NCBI RefSeq assembly: GCF_027706845.1
Contig: NZ_JAQGCZ010000002.1
Span: 310,001 to 374,000, forward strand
Source of the DNA: Mycolicibacterium sp. BiH015
Lineage (GTDB): Bacteria > Actinomycetota > Actinomycetes > Mycobacteriales > Mycobacteriaceae
Length of the DNA: 64,000 nt
Reading direction: 5' to 3'
The notes beneath the pieces were generated by a model that saw only the letters and a program-made list of their open reading frames with translations, was not told the DNA's origin and made no database searches. How positions within the stretch are numbered: position 1 is the stretch's first letter; each line of letters starts with the position of its first letter. A program made the translations under genes and the position numbers. Positions 63,092 to 64,000 of the stretch are shown here, piece after piece.

Positions 63092-64000
63092 GTGAGCACG
63101 CAGCAGTTCCTCCACGAAGGAAATCCGGACGGGCCGACCCTGCTTCTGGTGCACGCGCATCCCGACAGCCCGGACGTCTGGGATCCCGTCGTGGAACTGC
63201 TGTCCGATCGGTTCAGGATCGTCCGCGCCGAGGCGGACGAGTTCGCGGCCGGGCTGGCCCAGGCCGCCGGTGACACCACGGTGCACGTGCTGGCGCACGG
63301 CTCCGGTTCGGTCGCCGTCTGGCAGTACCTGACGGACTCCGGCGCATCCGGCCGGGTCGCGTCGTTCACCTCGGCCCCGGGGGCGCGTGCCGGGCGCCTT
63401 CGTCGGCTCGCCGACGGACTCGGGCGGCTCGCGAAGCGCGCGCCTGCGCCGGGCGGCGCTTCCGTCGACATCCCGGTTCAGGTGATCGTCGCTGCCGGGG
63501 ACCGCTCGCGGTTCCACGACGAGGTGGCATTCCGGGCGTCTCGGCTGTGGCGGCGCGACGTCAAAGCCGCCCTCACCACCCCTCACGTCCTCGCGCGGTC
63601 GGTCACGCAACTCGTCGACCATCTCGACGGCGCTCCCGCCGCTCGAGAACTTCTGCGCGCCGAGGTCGGTCGGCCGCGCGCTGCGTTCGGCGACACGCTC
63701 GTCGCCGTCACCGGCGCCGCCAGCGGCATCGGGCGCGAGACCGCGCTGGCCTTCGCACGCGAAGGGGCCGACATCGCGATCAGCGATGTCGACACCGCGG
63801 GGCTGGGGGAGACGGCACGGCTCGTCGCCGCCGAAGGCGCGCAGGCTTTCACCTACCGCGTCGATGTGGCCGATGCCGATGCTGTCGAGTCGTTCGCCGA
63901 CCAGCTGTGTGCCGAGCACGGGGTGCCCGACATCGTCGTCAACAACGCCGGTGTCGGCCACGCGGGGTTCTTCCTGGACACTCCCGCCGAGGAATACGAC
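63092..64000 (+). CDS. ephD: EphD-like alpha/beta-hydrolase plus SDR fusion, N-terminal part, degenerate hydrolase half
   Basis: The first 303 codons; the gene runs off the right edge. From about residue 197 on, an SDR domain is clear: DTLVAVTGAASGIGRETALAFAREGADIAISDVDTAG and IVVNNAGVGHAGFFLDTP. Residues 1-195 recall an EphD alpha/beta-hydrolase half (LLLVHAHPDSPDVWDPVVELLSDRFRIV, then VHVLAHGSGSVAVWQYL). That domain is about 120 residues shorter than I recall in Rv2214c, lacks the cap, and has AHGSGS where the nucleophile motif GHDWGS would be. The start is a GTG (STQQFLHEGNPDGPTL). The catalytic Tyr-Lys of the SDR is beyond the window. Confidence 0.85.
   Translation, partial: MSTQQFLHEGNPDGPTLLLVHAHPDSPDVWDPVVELLSDRFRIVRAEADEFAAGLAQAAGDTTVHVLAHGSGSVAVWQYLTDSGASGRVASFTSAPGARAGRLRRLADGLGRLAKRAPAPGGASVDIPVQVIVAAGDRSRFHDEVAFRASRLWRRDVKAALTTPHVLARSVTQLVDHLDGAPAARELLRAEVGRPRAAFGDTLVAVTGAASGIGRETALAFAREGADIAISDVDTAGLGETARLVAAEGAQAFTYRVDVADADAVESFADQLCAEHGVPDIVVNNAGVGHAGFFLDTPAEEYD

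Overview
The window is a high-GC actinobacterial chromosome segment, almost certainly from a mycobacterium, most likely a fast-growing Mycolicibacterium-type species. The evidence is the complete FAS-II operon fabD-acpM-kasA-kasB-accD6 with a MabR-type regulator, the mycothiol enzyme MscR, the 1-Cys peroxiredoxin AhpE, PtpA/PtkA, the Hip1/CaeA protease pair, the GlnA1/GlnA2/GlnE nitrogen set and DlaT. From memory, the gene order follows M. tuberculosis H37Rv from about Rv2259 down to Rv2214, read in reverse. No database search was possible.

Layout. 1-9.8 kb: partial mscR, a LuxR-type regulator, a methyltransferase, a serine hydrolase, a DUF3145 gene, a lipid kinase, an FAD-linked oxidase, a TetR regulator and glpD1. 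9.7-19.4 kb (minus strand): the mycolic-acid FAS-II operon, its regulator MabR and pyruvate dehydrogenase E1 (aceE). A long palindrome separates glpD1 from accD6, and a 29-bp tandem repeat lies between mabR and aceE. 19.5-21.3 kb: lipoprotein, DUF3052, ahpE and tRNA-Val(UAC). 21.3-29.9 kb: hemerythrin, amidohydrolase, cobD, SURF1, ptpA, ptkA, Nif3-like, zinc-ribbon and RNase H/phosphatase genes. 29.9-34.3 kb is an accessory stretch: a XRE-cupin / CPFC flavoprotein / methyltransferase module, a DUF222-HNH nuclease and an AraC/VOC pair.

34.3-40.2 kb: RNase P RNA, a CYTH-CHAD protein, a stand-alone fatty-acyl-AMP ligase with an enoyl-CoA hydratase, and panB. 40.4-49.4 kb (plus): two Hip1-type exported proteases, glnA2, glnE, a hotdog protein and an F420-type oxidoreductase. 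49.4-55.6 kb: a 1002-residue exported Ig/VCBS-like repeat protein, DoxX, glnA1 with two in-register GlnR-type boxes upstream and a strong terminator downstream, and an RDD protein. 55.6-62.6 kb (minus): an apparent operon dlaT - TIGR01777 - lipB - lipA - DUF4191 - amidohydrolase. It couples the lipoylated E2 to lipoate synthesis; aceE, the E1 that pairs with DlaT, is also in the window. The window ends inside an ephD-like fusion gene whose hydrolase half looks degenerate.

Several genes seem to be transcribed without a leader: a TANNNT -10 box lies 6-7 bases before the start codon. This helped choose starts at 2393, 7588, 32109, 36433, 43596 and 55140. The most unusual items are the tandem repeat at the aceE 3' end, the palindrome between glpD1 and accD6, the regulator/flavoprotein/methyltransferase module, the repeat-rich exported protein, the truncated EphD-like fusion and the CobD/SURF1 overlap.
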